Part shown: piece by piece, positions 23,337 to 32,548 of the stretch | How positions within the stretch are numbered: the first letter of the stretch is position 1 | Layout: each line of letters opens with the position of its first letter | DNA from: an uncultured Rhizobiaceae group bacterium | Lineage (GTDB): Bacteria; Pseudomonadota; Alphaproteobacteria; Rhizobiales; Rhizobiaceae | DNA: 37,239 nt | Direction of reading: 5' to 3' | Assembly: GCA_947501445.1 (NCBI GenBank) | Contig: CANMVS010000034.1 | Coordinates: 1-37,239, forward strand | Notes under the pieces: generated by a model | Databases searched by the model: none | Told to the model about the DNA's origin: nothing | Seen by the model: only the letters and a program-made list of their open reading frames with translations | Translations under genes and position numbers: made by a program

Positions 23337-24311
23337 ATGAAAACCTACACCATCAAACCCTTCACCAAGCCCGTATCGGCGATCGGCATGGGCACCATGA
23401 TCTTCCATCCCGACACAATGGCCCGTGACCATGATCTGCTTGACGCATTTGTTGAAAACGGCGGCACCTATGTCGATACGGCTGAAGTTTACGGCGCTGT
23501 TGAGGAGCACGGCTATTCCGAGATGGTCATTGGTGACTGGCTTGCACAACGGCCCGGCATGCGCGACAGGATCGTCCTTGCTTCAAAAGGGCTCATCACC
23601 GGCTATTGTGCCCCCCTTCATCCGGGCGGTGCCAAAATCAATCCGCAATCGATACATCGCGCCATTGACGGCTCGCTTGACCGGTTGAAAACAGACCATC
23701 TGGATATCTGGATGTTTCATCGCGACGATCTGTCCCAGCCTGTTGGTCCGCTTGTCGATGCACTGGACGAGGAGGTCAGGACCGGGCGCATCAAGGCCTA
23801 TGGCGCATCCAACTGGTCGACAGCACGCATTCAGCAGGCCATCGACTACGCAACGGCCAATAACAAGACTGCGATGATGAGTTCCAGCCCAAATTTCTCA
23901 CTGGCCCGCGCCAATGAACCTTTCTGGTCTGATACGGTCACAACCAACGAGGATGACCGCACCTGGTTCACCGAACACAATATGCTTCTGGTGGCATGGT
24001 CTGCACTTGGACGGGGCTTTTTCGCCAGGGCGGACCCGCAAGACAAGAGCGATACGGATTTGGTGCGGGTTTTCTATTCCGATGGCAATTTCAAGCGTAA
24101 AAAACGCGCCGAAGAATTTGGTGAAGCCAAGGGCATGTCGATGTTCGAAATTGCCCTGGCCTATGTGATCAGCCAGGACTTCCCGGTGGTAGCGCTTAAC
24201 GGTGCCGAGACGCCAGAACAGGTTGCCTCATCAGCAAAGGCCGGCAGTCTGCATTTGACCCAATCCGAACGAGATTGGCTCGACCTGACCAGTGATCACA
24301 AGCCTGTTTGA
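23337..24311 (+). CDS. aldo/keto reductase
   Basis: This is a 324-aa NAD(P)-dependent oxidoreductase of the AKR TIM-barrel family. The catalytic tetrad can be placed: Asp and Tyr in D-T-A-E-V-Y-G, Lys in L-A-S-K-G, and His in W-M-F-H-R-D-D. The cofactor end shows A-L-N-G-A-E-T-P-E-Q. AAAGGA lies eight bases before the ATG, 12 bases after the permease stop. Within this operon it probably interconverts an aldose or deoxy-aldehyde with its alcohol or lactone. The direction and substrate cannot be read from sequence. Confidence 0.85.
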   Translation: MKTYTIKPFTKPVSAIGMGTMIFHPDTMARDHDLLDAFVENGGTYVDTAEVYGAVEEHGYSEMVIGDWLAQRPGMRDRIVLASKGLITGYCAPLHPGGAKINPQSIHRAIDGSLDRLKTDHLDIWMFHRDDLSQPVGPLVDALDEEVRTGRIKAYGASNWSTARIQQAIDYATANNKTAMMSSSPNFSLARANEPFWSDTVTTNEDDRTWFTEHNMLLVAWSALGRGFFARADPQDKSDTDLVRVFYSDGNFKRKKRAEEFGEAKGMSMFEIALAYVISQDFPVVALNGAETPEQVASSAKAGSLHLTQSERDWLDLTSDHKPV

Positions 24312-24321
24312 GGATCAGCTC

Positions 24322-25773
24322 ATGACACATCAAGAGAATTCGACACTTTCCAAAAAAATGTACATTGGCGGCAATCTTGTGAATGGTCAGTCAATAACGC
24401 AGATCATCAATCCTGCAACCGAAAAACCGGTCGGCACTATTGCTTCAGCAGGTCCCGATGATGTCGAAGCCGCCCTGAAAGCAGCTGAAGCCGCAAAAGT
24501 CGATTGGGCAGCGACCTCGATATCACAGCGTACCGCCTGGATGTTGAAATTGCGTGATGCAGTAATCGAAAATGAAGAACATCTGCGCGATTGCATTCAT
24601 ATGGAAATGGGCAAAAACTGGGGTGGAACCCAGGAAGACTATGACAGTCTGGTCAATAGTCTGCACTTTTATGCCGAAGAGATATCCCGGATACGACCCG
24701 AGATTATTGTCGACCGCGAAGGCACCCACAGCCATACGCTTGTACATGAACCCTTGGGCGTGGCCGTGGCCTTCATCGCCTGGAATTTTCCACTGCTAAA
24801 TCTGGCTTTTAAAATTGGCCCGGCCATGGCTGCCGGTTGTCCGATCATCATCAAGCCATCGGCGCTCACCCCCATATCTGCCTATGCTGTAGGTGAACTG
24901 TGCCACAGGATTGGTCTGCCTGCCGGTGTCGTTAATATTCTCAGCACCGACAGCGCACAAACGGCCGATGCCTTATCCGCCTCAACGATACCCTCATTGC
25001 TGACCCTGATCGGTTCAACGGCAACCGGTCGACACATCATGAAAACCGGGGCGACTTCGATCAAACGCTATTCAATGGAATTGGGCGGCAATGCACCAGT
25101 GCTGGTTTTTGCCGATGCCGATCTTGATCTGGCTGCTGACATTGTCTGCGCGGTAAAATTTGGTAACGCCGGTCAGATCTGCGTGACACCCAACCGTGTC
25201 TTTGTCGAAACATCCGTTGCAGATGCCTTTCGCAGCAAAGTCATTGAACGGGCTAATGCAGTCAGAACAGGCTTTGATAAAAACGCCCCCATTGACATGG
25301 GACCACTGATCGATGGCGGTGCCTGGCAGCGTGTGGATGGTTTGGTGCGGGATGCGGTTAACAGCGGTGCACGTCTGTTAACAGGTGGCAAACGGCCCGA
25401 TACGATGACCACCGGCCACTTTTATGCGCCCACTGTACTGGATGGCGTAACCCCACACATGCGCATCTACAGGGAGGAAATTTTTGGACCTGTTGTCAGC
25501 CTGATTTCCTTCGACGATGAAGCCGCCGTCATGCAGAACGCGAATGATACCGATGCCGGATTGACGGCCTATGTCTTTACCAAGGACCTGCAAAAGGCAG
25601 AACGTTGTGCAGCCCAATTGCAATTTGGCGAAGTTCAGATAAACGGTGTCAAATATGGTATTGATCTGCCCCATGGTGGAATTGGCCAGTCGGGCATCGG
25701 CCATGATTGCTCGCATCTGGCATTGCACGACTATCTGGCAGTAAAACGCGTGTCACGCGCCCTTGCGGCCTGA
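24322..25773 (+). CDS. NAD(P)-dependent aldehyde dehydrogenase
   Basis: This is a 483-aa aldehyde dehydrogenase. The catalytic Glu lies in M-E-L-G-G-N-A-P, the nucleophilic Cys in F-G-N-A-G-Q-I-C, and the cofactor-binding region in A-F-I-A-W-N-F-P and G-S-T-A-T-G. It most resembles the succinate/2-oxoglutarate-semialdehyde or glycolaldehyde group. I chose ATG at 24322 with GAGG eight bases upstream; the longer frame from 24292 would overlap the aldo/keto reductase. In context it may oxidise an aldose to an aldonic acid or remove the aldehyde end product of the route. Confidence 0.85.
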   Translation: MTHQENSTLSKKMYIGGNLVNGQSITQIINPATEKPVGTIASAGPDDVEAALKAAEAAKVDWAATSISQRTAWMLKLRDAVIENEEHLRDCIHMEMGKNWGGTQEDYDSLVNSLHFYAEEISRIRPEIIVDREGTHSHTLVHEPLGVAVAFIAWNFPLLNLAFKIGPAMAAGCPIIIKPSALTPISAYAVGELCHRIGLPAGVVNILSTDSAQTADALSASTIPSLLTLIGSTATGRHIMKTGATSIKRYSMELGGNAPVLVFADADLDLAADIVCAVKFGNAGQICVTPNRVFVETSVADAFRSKVIERANAVRTGFDKNAPIDMGPLIDGGAWQRVDGLVRDAVNSGARLLTGGKRPDTMTTGHFYAPTVLDGVTPHMRIYREEIFGPVVSLISFDDEAAVMQNANDTDAGLTAYVFTKDLQKAERCAAQLQFGEVQINGVKYGIDLPHGGIGQSGIGHDCSHLALHDYLAVKRVSRALAA

Positions 25774-25784
25774 GGTTAGCACTC

Positions 25785-26954
25785 ATGAAAATCACCGAAG
25801 TCATCAGCCACGTTCTGCAATATGAATTACCGGAGGAACTGGGCTATTCACAGCAATATTATGCCAGGCGTACCGCGCATCTCGTCGAGGTACGCACGGA
25901 TGAAGGCATCAGCGGCTGGGGCGAGTGTTTCGGCCCCGGCAATGTCGCTGTTGCGAACAAAACCATTGTTGAAAAAGTCATTCAGCCGATGGTTCTGGGC
26001 TGTGATCCCCTCGACCGGGACGTGATCTGGCACAATGTCTACAATCTGCTGCGCGATCACGGGCAAAAGGGCATGCCTATTCAGGCACTGTCTGGCGTTG
26101 ATATCGCCCTTTGGGATTTGTCAGGCAAAATTGCCGGCATGCCGATCAGCAAACTCATAGGCGGTGCGCACCGCGATCGCGTGGCTGTTTACGGCTATGG
26201 CATGATGTTGCGTCGTGAGGATATGCCATCACTCACGTCACGCTTTAGCGATGAGGCCACTTCGATCAGGGCAGCCGGATTTGTTGCAACAAAAATGAAG
26301 GTCGGCCTGGGACCGGCCGATGATATCAAACTCGCAACAGCGGTGCGCAAAGGCGTAGGTGATGACTTTCCGTTCATGGTGGATGCCAACCATTGTTACA
26401 CCACAAGCGATGCCTTCCGCGTTGGCCGCGCGCTTGATGAGCTGGACGCATACTGGTTCGAAGAGCCAATCGCACCCGAAGACCTTGACGGATACAGGGA
26501 ACTGCGCGCCGGGTTGAAACTGAACATTTCCGGTGGTGAAGCAGAATTCACACGCTGGGGCTGGCGTCACCTTCTGGAAGGGCGTTGTGTGGACATAGCC
26601 CAGCCTGAGGTCTGCGCACTCGGTGGTATTTCGGAATATCTCAAAGTGCTTGCCCTGGCGCACGCGCATTTCACACCGGTTATCAATCATGTCTGGGGAT
26701 CAGCCATCGCCGTTGCCACCAATCTGCAGCTTCTTGCGGCCATGCCACCCATGCCGGGCGGGCTGCATCCACGCGAACCCATGCTCGAATTTGACACAAC
26801 CGACAATCGGTTTCGCGACGATCTGCTGATGGAACCACTGAACATACAGCAGCAGGTTGCCAGTAACGGTGGCTATGTGAACATTCCAGACGGCCCCGGC
26901 CTTGGTGTTGAACCGGACCGCGAATTCATTCGGAAATATACCCTTGATGTTTGA
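25785..26954 (+). CDS. enolase-superfamily sugar-acid dehydratase or cycloisomerase (mandelate racemase group)
   Basis: This is a 389-aa member of the mandelate racemase/muconate-lactonising enzyme group. The capping domain is residues 1-130. The barrel carries the K-M-K base motif (T-K-M-K-V-G), metal ligands Asp in M-V-D-A-N-H, Glu in F-E-E-P-I and Glu in G-G-E-A-E-F, and the general-base His in N-H-V-W-G. Overall it looks most like galactarolactone cycloisomerase and galactonate-type dehydratases. With a 2-dehydro-3-deoxygalactonokinase next door, an aldonate (galactonate-like) dehydratase is the simplest reading. ATG at 25785 follows the dehydrogenase stop by 11 bases. The kinase start overlaps its 3' end by 8 nt. 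Confidence 0.82.
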   Translation: MKITEVISHVLQYELPEELGYSQQYYARRTAHLVEVRTDEGISGWGECFGPGNVAVANKTIVEKVIQPMVLGCDPLDRDVIWHNVYNLLRDHGQKGMPIQALSGVDIALWDLSGKIAGMPISKLIGGAHRDRVAVYGYGMMLRREDMPSLTSRFSDEATSIRAAGFVATKMKVGLGPADDIKLATAVRKGVGDDFPFMVDANHCYTTSDAFRVGRALDELDAYWFEEPIAPEDLDGYRELRAGLKLNISGGEAEFTRWGWRHLLEGRCVDIAQPEVCALGGISEYLKVLALAHAHFTPVINHVWGSAIAVATNLQLLAAMPPMPGGLHPREPMLEFDTTDNRFRDDLLMEPLNIQQQVASNGGYVNIPDGPGLGVEPDREFIRKYTLDV

Positions 26955-27921
26955 TACACACCTGAAAGACAAAGCGGACACAATCGATGATGCGGCCTTT
27001 GTGTGCGTGGACTGGGGGACCACCCATTGCCGGCTCTGGGTTGTCGCCGGCGATGGCCAACTCCTGGCGGAACGGTTCGGCCTGTCGGGCATGTCGAGGC
27101 TGAAACCATCAGAATATGAAGCCGTGCTGGAAACGGAACTCAGCGAACTTGGCGTTCCTCCCACAATACCGGCAATAATCTGTGGCATGGCGGGTTCAGC
27201 ACAGGGTTGGCATGAGGCACCCTATGTCGATCTGCCGACGCCACTGACCTCGATACCGCACAAATGTGTCAGTACATCATCCGGCAGGCGTGACATCAAA
27301 ATCCTGCCCGGGCTCGCACAAAGGCGCGAAGCCTCGCCTGATGTCATCCGTGGAGAGGAAACGCTTCTGCTGGGTGCATTGCTGGAAAAGGGCATCAGTG
27401 GCACCGTCTGCCTGCCGGGCACGCACTCCAAGTGGGTCGAAATCGAAAACGGCATTGTCAGCGAGTTCAGCACCATGATGACCGGTGAGATTTTTGCGCT
27501 CCTGGCAAACAATTCCACACTGGCGCATTTTATTTCCACCACCGATGCAGATCTGTCGCAGACAGCCGCCTTTGCAAGAGCAGTTGGTGAAGCCATGGCT
27601 GCGCCGCAGAAGGTTGTCCGTGCGCTGTTTTCAGTGCGCTCGACCCCGCTTTTGATGGGTGTGGAAATGGCATCGGAAATGCCCGCAAGGCTTTCCGGTC
27701 TGCTGATCGGACTGGAAATCGCCGGTATGAGCAAGGCAGCGGGTGACCGAGTAACGCTGATTTCAAATGGTGTGCTGGCGCAAAGCTACGCCAGTGCATT
27801 CAAGGTTGCCGGGCTGGAATTTGACCTGCTCGAAGCCGATGAGATTGCCCGTACGGGCCTCTACTACGCGGCCAGAGCCATATGGAAAGATACCGTTTCC
27901 AGTGCGGTTCTTACCGCCTGA
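26947..27921 (+). CDS. dgoK: 2-dehydro-3-deoxygalactonokinase
   Basis: This is a 324-aa sugar-acid kinase of the DgoK family, which phosphorylates 2-dehydro-3-deoxygalactonate at C6 with ATP. The N-terminal phosphate motif is V-D-W-G-T-T-H-C-R-L-W. The characteristic P-G-T-H-S-K-W-V and the later M-M-T-G-E-I-F and G-L-L-I-G-L-E-I segments are present. I chose ATG at 26947 because it gives the normal N-terminus and overlaps the dehydratase stop by 8 nt. The partner aldolase (dgoA type) is not encoded in this window. The TGA stop abuts the stop of the convergent Mur-ligase gene. Confidence 0.88.
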   Translation: MFDTHLKDKADTIDDAAFVCVDWGTTHCRLWVVAGDGQLLAERFGLSGMSRLKPSEYEAVLETELSELGVPPTIPAIICGMAGSAQGWHEAPYVDLPTPLTSIPHKCVSTSSGRRDIKILPGLAQRREASPDVIRGEETLLLGALLEKGISGTVCLPGTHSKWVEIENGIVSEFSTMMTGEIFALLANNSTLAHFISTTDADLSQTAAFARAVGEAMAAPQKVVRALFSVRSTPLLMGVEMASEMPARLSGLLIGLEIAGMSKAAGDRVTLISNGVLAQSYASAFKVAGLEFDLLEADEIARTGLYYAARAIWKDTVSSAVLTA

Positions 27922-29658
27922 TCAGCGCAGCATCTCAAACACTTTATCGCGCTCTGAAAGCACCAGAAGCAACGCCAGATCACCCGGTTCCAACCGGTCA
28001 AGAATTTTCGCCACCCCGTCCGCCGGTGACGAACCATTGATGATCTGCTGCGGCTTCATTCCAAGTGAAAGCGATGTTTGTCTGATGAGCTGTGTCGTTT
28101 CACCGGCTGCGCGGCCCCGCAGATAATCGGGCAATTCGGCAGCCACCACAAAGTCGGGACCGAAGGCAAATGCGCTTGTTGTTACATCGCGTATATCCTG
28201 GTCTGATCGATCACCCGCATGGCTCAGCAATATAAAGCGTCGTTTTGCCGGAATGGACGCCATGGTCTGGGTCACGGCTTCAATTGAATGTGGATTATGG
28301 GCAAAATCCACAAAAACGCGGGCGCCATTGACGGCAAATTCATTGCAGCGCCCCGGATTGTCATCGGGATTGCTTTTGAAGCCTGCAAGTCCGGTGCGAA
28401 TGAACCTGTAATCAATCTGCATGGCACACGAAACACAGGTTGCACCCAACGCGTTGCTGATATTGTAGCGCGCCGCGCCGTCCATGGTGATGGGGATGTT
28501 CTCAACGCTGATGATATTGACTGCGTCCACGCCATTAAAATAGACCAATTGCCTGCCATCCAGCCAGGCACAGGTTTTTTGTTCCGCTTTCGCCATCTGT
28601 ATCTGCGATGTCGCCTGATCCAGTGAAAACCAGCAGATATTGGCATTTGTGCGGCTGGCTTCCGCAACGACATAGGGATCATCAGCATTCAAAACGAGCA
28701 CACCGTCGTCATCCAGGGCACGGTGAACGGCGAATTTGGCCGTCGCCAGTTCAGCGACGGTATTGATTCCATATTGGCCCAGATGATCAGCCGCGACATT
28801 GGTTACCAGCGCGGCCTGTGCCCGGCGCAGCGGCAGTCCGCGGCGTAATATGCCGCCCCTTGCGACCTCCAGATGGGCAATTTCAAGCCGTGGGTCGCGC
28901 AGCAGCATACGCGCACCGCCTGGGCCCGAAAAATCGCCCCGCTCGAGAATATCATCACCAACACGAACAAACTCGGTTGACGTCAACCCTGATACCATCC
29001 CGGCAGCTTTGGCAATGGCGGAACACAGGCGCGTCGTCGTTGTTTTTCCATTGGTACCGGTGATCAGTGCAACCGGAACATTGTGTAATCGCGCCCATTC
29101 AACGCTATCAGTATCCGGCAGATCGGTAACCGGCCAGGTGCGTGATCCAATACCATGACCAAGCGACAGCGCGTCATCATCACTCAATGCATCAATGCCG
29201 CGTTGTTCCGCCGCTTCGATCAACGTGATCAGTGGCGGATTGGCTTCACGCGCCATCACGGATTTCAGATCACCAATCATGGCGTCAAAATCACCGGCCT
29301 TTTGTGAAAGCAATTCAGCGGCACAAAAATGCCATGCCGTCTGGGCGACAAATATTGCGCTGTAGAGCTGATCCATCGGTGCAGACACGGCAAGATTGAA
29401 ACCACGCTCAAAGGCCCGCTCACAGGTTTGCTCGTCGTTCCAGCCCACACCATCAAGAACCCGGCGCGCCTGCTGCTGCCACAAGGCGCGTATTCGTGAG
29501 GGATCAATTCCGTCAAAATGCACATCCAGCACAGCGCCTGCTTTGCCCCACAACAGATTGGGCCCGGTCAGCCGACGATAGTCGTCAAGCACCAAGAATT
29601 CGCTGCTCGGGATGGGAATGGACAGTGCTTCTTCAATAATTTCCGCTGCTTCAGCCAT
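27922..29658 (-). CDS. cyanophycin-locus Mur ligase family protein without ATP-grasp domain
   Basis: This 578-aa protein has a Mur-ligase catalytic core related to the C-terminal half of cyanophycin synthetase. The P-loop A-L-I-T-G-T-N-G-K-T-T-T-T-R lies at about 198-210, L-E-V-A-R-G-G-I-L-R-R-G-L follows, and a ligase C-terminal domain begins near F-K-S-N-P-D-D-N-P-G-R. The first ~190 residues are a distinct domain I cannot assign; it is not the ATP-grasp module of CphA. ATG at 29658 is preceded by GAGGGG and follows the cphA stop by 12 bases. It probably modifies or extends cyanophycin or a precursor. CphA2 of cyanobacteria, the best-known second synthetase, keeps ATP-grasp instead, so this is a different arrangement. 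It is the last gene of the operon. Confidence 0.8.
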   Translation of the reverse strand: MAEAAEIIEEALSIPIPSSEFLVLDDYRRLTGPNLLWGKAGAVLDVHFDGIDPSRIRALWQQQARRVLDGVGWNDEQTCERAFERGFNLAVSAPMDQLYSAIFVAQTAWHFCAAELLSQKAGDFDAMIGDLKSVMAREANPPLITLIEAAEQRGIDALSDDDALSLGHGIGSRTWPVTDLPDTDSVEWARLHNVPVALITGTNGKTTTTRLCSAIAKAAGMVSGLTSTEFVRVGDDILERGDFSGPGGARMLLRDPRLEIAHLEVARGGILRRGLPLRRAQAALVTNVAADHLGQYGINTVAELATAKFAVHRALDDDGVLVLNADDPYVVAEASRTNANICWFSLDQATSQIQMAKAEQKTCAWLDGRQLVYFNGVDAVNIISVENIPITMDGAARYNISNALGATCVSCAMQIDYRFIRTGLAGFKSNPDDNPGRCNEFAVNGARVFVDFAHNPHSIEAVTQTMASIPAKRRFILLSHAGDRSDQDIRDVTTSAFAFGPDFVVAAELPDYLRGRAAGETTQLIRQTSLSLGMKPQQIINGSSPADGVAKILDRLEPGDLALLLVLSERDKVFEMLR

Positions 29659-29670
29659 GAGACGGGCCCC

Positions 29671-32466
29671 TCAATCGCCATCCTCACTGGTATCACGTGC
29701 CAGGCGAACGCCACGCTCATCACGGATCAGCGTGTCGCCATCATCCATCAGATCGTCCAGCGCGACCTCTTCCTCGTCGGGCAGGGTTGCAACGATCTCC
29801 GGCTCATTTTCGCTGCGGAAATAGATGATCTGTTTCCAGCACCGCACGCTGTCATCTCCGAACACCACCAGAAGATCACCTTCCTGTGCCATATTAAGCC
29901 CATGGTCGACAGCTTCCACTTCTGAAGGAATCACAGTAATCGCCTCTGCCGCAACGCCCTGTTTGATAAAGCCTTCCTGCAGCATTTTGGGTATCTCATC
30001 ATGGCCGCGTTTACGGCGATTATCGTCAGCCTTGCAGATATAATGATCAAAATGACCAGCCAGTATTTCGGTGGCCTCAATCACATCCTCATCACGCCTG
30101 TTACCTGGAACCGCCACGACGGCCAGACGACGTCCGGTCACATCCAACCGATCAACCAGATCGGCGATTGCGCGAAATGCAGCGGGATTATGCGCATAAT
30201 CCAATATGACTTTGAACGGATGTTCGTCGAAAACATTGGTACGTCCGGGTGCCTGAAAGAAGCTCGTATCAAACGTGCGCAAACCATGGCGAATATTATC
30301 CAGGTCAACACCAAAACCATAGGCCATGACGGCTGCAAACATGGCGTTCTGCACATTGTGCATCGCCTTGCCTTCCATCGTCGCGGGCACCAGGTGTGAC
30401 CATAAAACCGGAATATGGGTACCATTGTCATAAATGGTTATCATGTCTCCATTCATGGCCTTTTCGAGCACGATTGCCTGCCCACCGGCCTGAATGTGTT
30501 CCTTGACCAGGGCATGTTCAGAATTCATCGTCACATACCAGATGGTTTTTGCATGGGAAAAATCTGCCATGCGGAGACAGTGGATATCATCGGCATTGAG
30601 AACGATAGCCTCTGTCGCCGATTCCACCACGACCCGTTTGACAACCGCCAGTTCCTCAACGGTATCGATGCCGCCAAGCCCCAGATGATCTGATGTCACA
30701 TTCAAACAGGCCGCCACATCGGAACGCTGGTAGCCAAGACCGCTGCGCAACAGGCCTCCGCGCGCGGTCTCCATCACGGCAAAATCAACGGAAGGATCAC
30801 GCAATACGATCTGCGCTGAAGTCGGCCCGGTCATGTCACCCTTGACGCTCAACTTGCCGTCCACATAAACACCGTCCGTCGATGTCATGCCGACAATGCG
30901 ACCATTGGTTTTCATGATGTGACCAAGCATGCGCGAGGTTGTGGTTTTACCATTGGTGCCGGTGATGGCCGCAATGGGAATACGGGACTGCGAATTGGCC
31001 GGAAACAACATGTCTATGACATTGCCCGACACATCACGCGGTGTCCCTTCACTGGGGGCGACATGCATGCGAAACCCCGGCGCTGCATTGACTTCGACAA
31101 TAGCACCGCCGATTTCCTTGTAGGATTTTGTGATGTCATCAATCAGAAAATCCACACCGCCAACATCCAGTCCGACAGATTTGATGGCACGTTCTGCCAT
31201 ATCCCGGTTGTCCGGGTGCACAACATCCGTCATGTCGATAGCCGTTCCACCGGTTGACAAATTGGCCGTCGAACGCAAATAGAACGCTTCTCCCACTGGC
31301 AAAACGGTGTCCACGCTCAGCCCTGCTTCGTCCAGCAATCGCTGTGCCTGTCCGTCAATTTCCAGGTTGGTCAGAACTTTTTCATGACCAACACCGCGTC
31401 GCGGGTCGCTGTTGACCACATCGACCAGTTCAGCAATTGTCATTTTTCCGTCACCGATGACATGGCCAGGCACCCGCTTGGCAACGGCAACAAGCACATC
31501 ATTGACAACCAGCATACGGTGATCAAATCCGGTCACAAAACTTTCCACTAAAATGGCACGACTGGTGCCCTGCTCTCTCGCCTCGGCAAACGCAATTTCG
31601 ACCTGATCATCTTCGGTCAGATTGATCGTAACACCACGTCCGTGATTGGCATTTAGTGGTTTGACGACCACCGGGTAACCGATATGGCGTGCCGCGCGCA
31701 CAGCTTCCTTCGGGCTATAGACCATGCGCTGCTGGGGCACCGGCAAGCCGAGGTCGCTCAGCAGATTGTGCGTGTCTTCCTTGTCGCAGGAAATCTCCAC
31801 GGCAATGTGGCGTGTTTCACTGGTAATTGTTGCCTGAATGCGCTGCTGGTATCTGCCATGGCCAAATTGCACCAGAGATCCGCTGTTGAGCCGCAGCCAG
31901 GGAATATCCCGTTCTTCCGCAGCCTTGACAAGTGAACCGGTGGAGGGACCAAATTCACGCCGCTGCGCCAGAAGAATATAGGCTGTCAGCTCTTCTTCCC
32001 AATCAAATTCAGGGTCAAATTTATAGTCCGTTTTCGCGCGCACATTTTCCGGCAGAAGATGCATCAAAAGACGCAGGGCAAGTTTTCCCGCTTCCAACCC
32101 GACGTCACGCTGCCGATAGGCATAGACCATGTTGTACTGGCCTGTTTCACCGGTGGACCGTGTCCGCCCGAACGTGACGTCAGTACCTGCAACATTTTGA
32201 ATTTCCAGCGCACAATGTTCCATGACATGCCCGAGCCATGTGCCTTCATCTTCGCGCAAACGACGCAGAAAGCCACCCGGTTCGCGGTAGGAGCACCCGT
32301 GTTCAGCCAGACCTGGCAGTGCCGCAACAAGCCCATCAATGAAGTCCGGTCCAATTTTCGCCGATGGCCAGTCTTCCAGCACACCCAGATCAATCACATG
32401 ACGAATAACCGGAAACCCGGCCCACACATTTGGGCCAACAAAAACATTGGTGGATAGAATTTTCAT
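29671..32466 (-). CDS. cphA: cyanophycin synthetase
   Basis: This is a 931-aa ATP-dependent enzyme that builds multi-L-arginyl-poly-L-aspartate. The N-terminal domain is about residues 1-220. The ATP-grasp module (about 224-490), with V-V-V-K-P-L-N-A-N-H-G-R-G-V and I-V-E-V-N-A-A-P-G-F-R-M-H, adds Asp. The Mur-ligase module from about 497, with P-loop G-T-N-G-K-T-T at 503-509 and M-E-T-A-R-G-G-L-L-R, adds Arg. All modules look complete, and the length is slightly above the usual ~870-900. ATG at 32466 has GAGAGG eight bases upstream. The last ~50 residues are very acidic. It lies between cyanophycinase and the extra Mur ligase on the same strand. Confidence 0.95.
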   Translation of the reverse strand: MKILSTNVFVGPNVWAGFPVIRHVIDLGVLEDWPSAKIGPDFIDGLVAALPGLAEHGCSYREPGGFLRRLREDEGTWLGHVMEHCALEIQNVAGTDVTFGRTRSTGETGQYNMVYAYRQRDVGLEAGKLALRLLMHLLPENVRAKTDYKFDPEFDWEEELTAYILLAQRREFGPSTGSLVKAAEERDIPWLRLNSGSLVQFGHGRYQQRIQATITSETRHIAVEISCDKEDTHNLLSDLGLPVPQQRMVYSPKEAVRAARHIGYPVVVKPLNANHGRGVTINLTEDDQVEIAFAEAREQGTSRAILVESFVTGFDHRMLVVNDVLVAVAKRVPGHVIGDGKMTIAELVDVVNSDPRRGVGHEKVLTNLEIDGQAQRLLDEAGLSVDTVLPVGEAFYLRSTANLSTGGTAIDMTDVVHPDNRDMAERAIKSVGLDVGGVDFLIDDITKSYKEIGGAIVEVNAAPGFRMHVAPSEGTPRDVSGNVIDMLFPANSQSRIPIAAITGTNGKTTTSRMLGHIMKTNGRIVGMTSTDGVYVDGKLSVKGDMTGPTSAQIVLRDPSVDFAVMETARGGLLRSGLGYQRSDVAACLNVTSDHLGLGGIDTVEELAVVKRVVVESATEAIVLNADDIHCLRMADFSHAKTIWYVTMNSEHALVKEHIQAGGQAIVLEKAMNGDMITIYDNGTHIPVLWSHLVPATMEGKAMHNVQNAMFAAVMAYGFGVDLDNIRHGLRTFDTSFFQAPGRTNVFDEHPFKVILDYAHNPAAFRAIADLVDRLDVTGRRLAVVAVPGNRRDEDVIEATEILAGHFDHYICKADDNRRKRGHDEIPKMLQEGFIKQGVAAEAITVIPSEVEAVDHGLNMAQEGDLLVVFGDDSVRCWKQIIYFRSENEPEIVATLPDEEEVALDDLMDDGDTLIRDERGVRLARDTSEDGD

Positions 32467-32548
32467 GCGCGGTGCCTCTCCCTCTTGAACCGGTTGCGAT
32501 CCGGGGAGCCAGCCTATGCGTCAATCAAAATGCAAATTCAGCAGGCTC

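Noticed and set aside
27922-29658. Labelling the second ligase as CphA2
   Set aside because: CphA2 retains the ATP-grasp module and has an impaired Mur P-loop; this protein shows the reverse.
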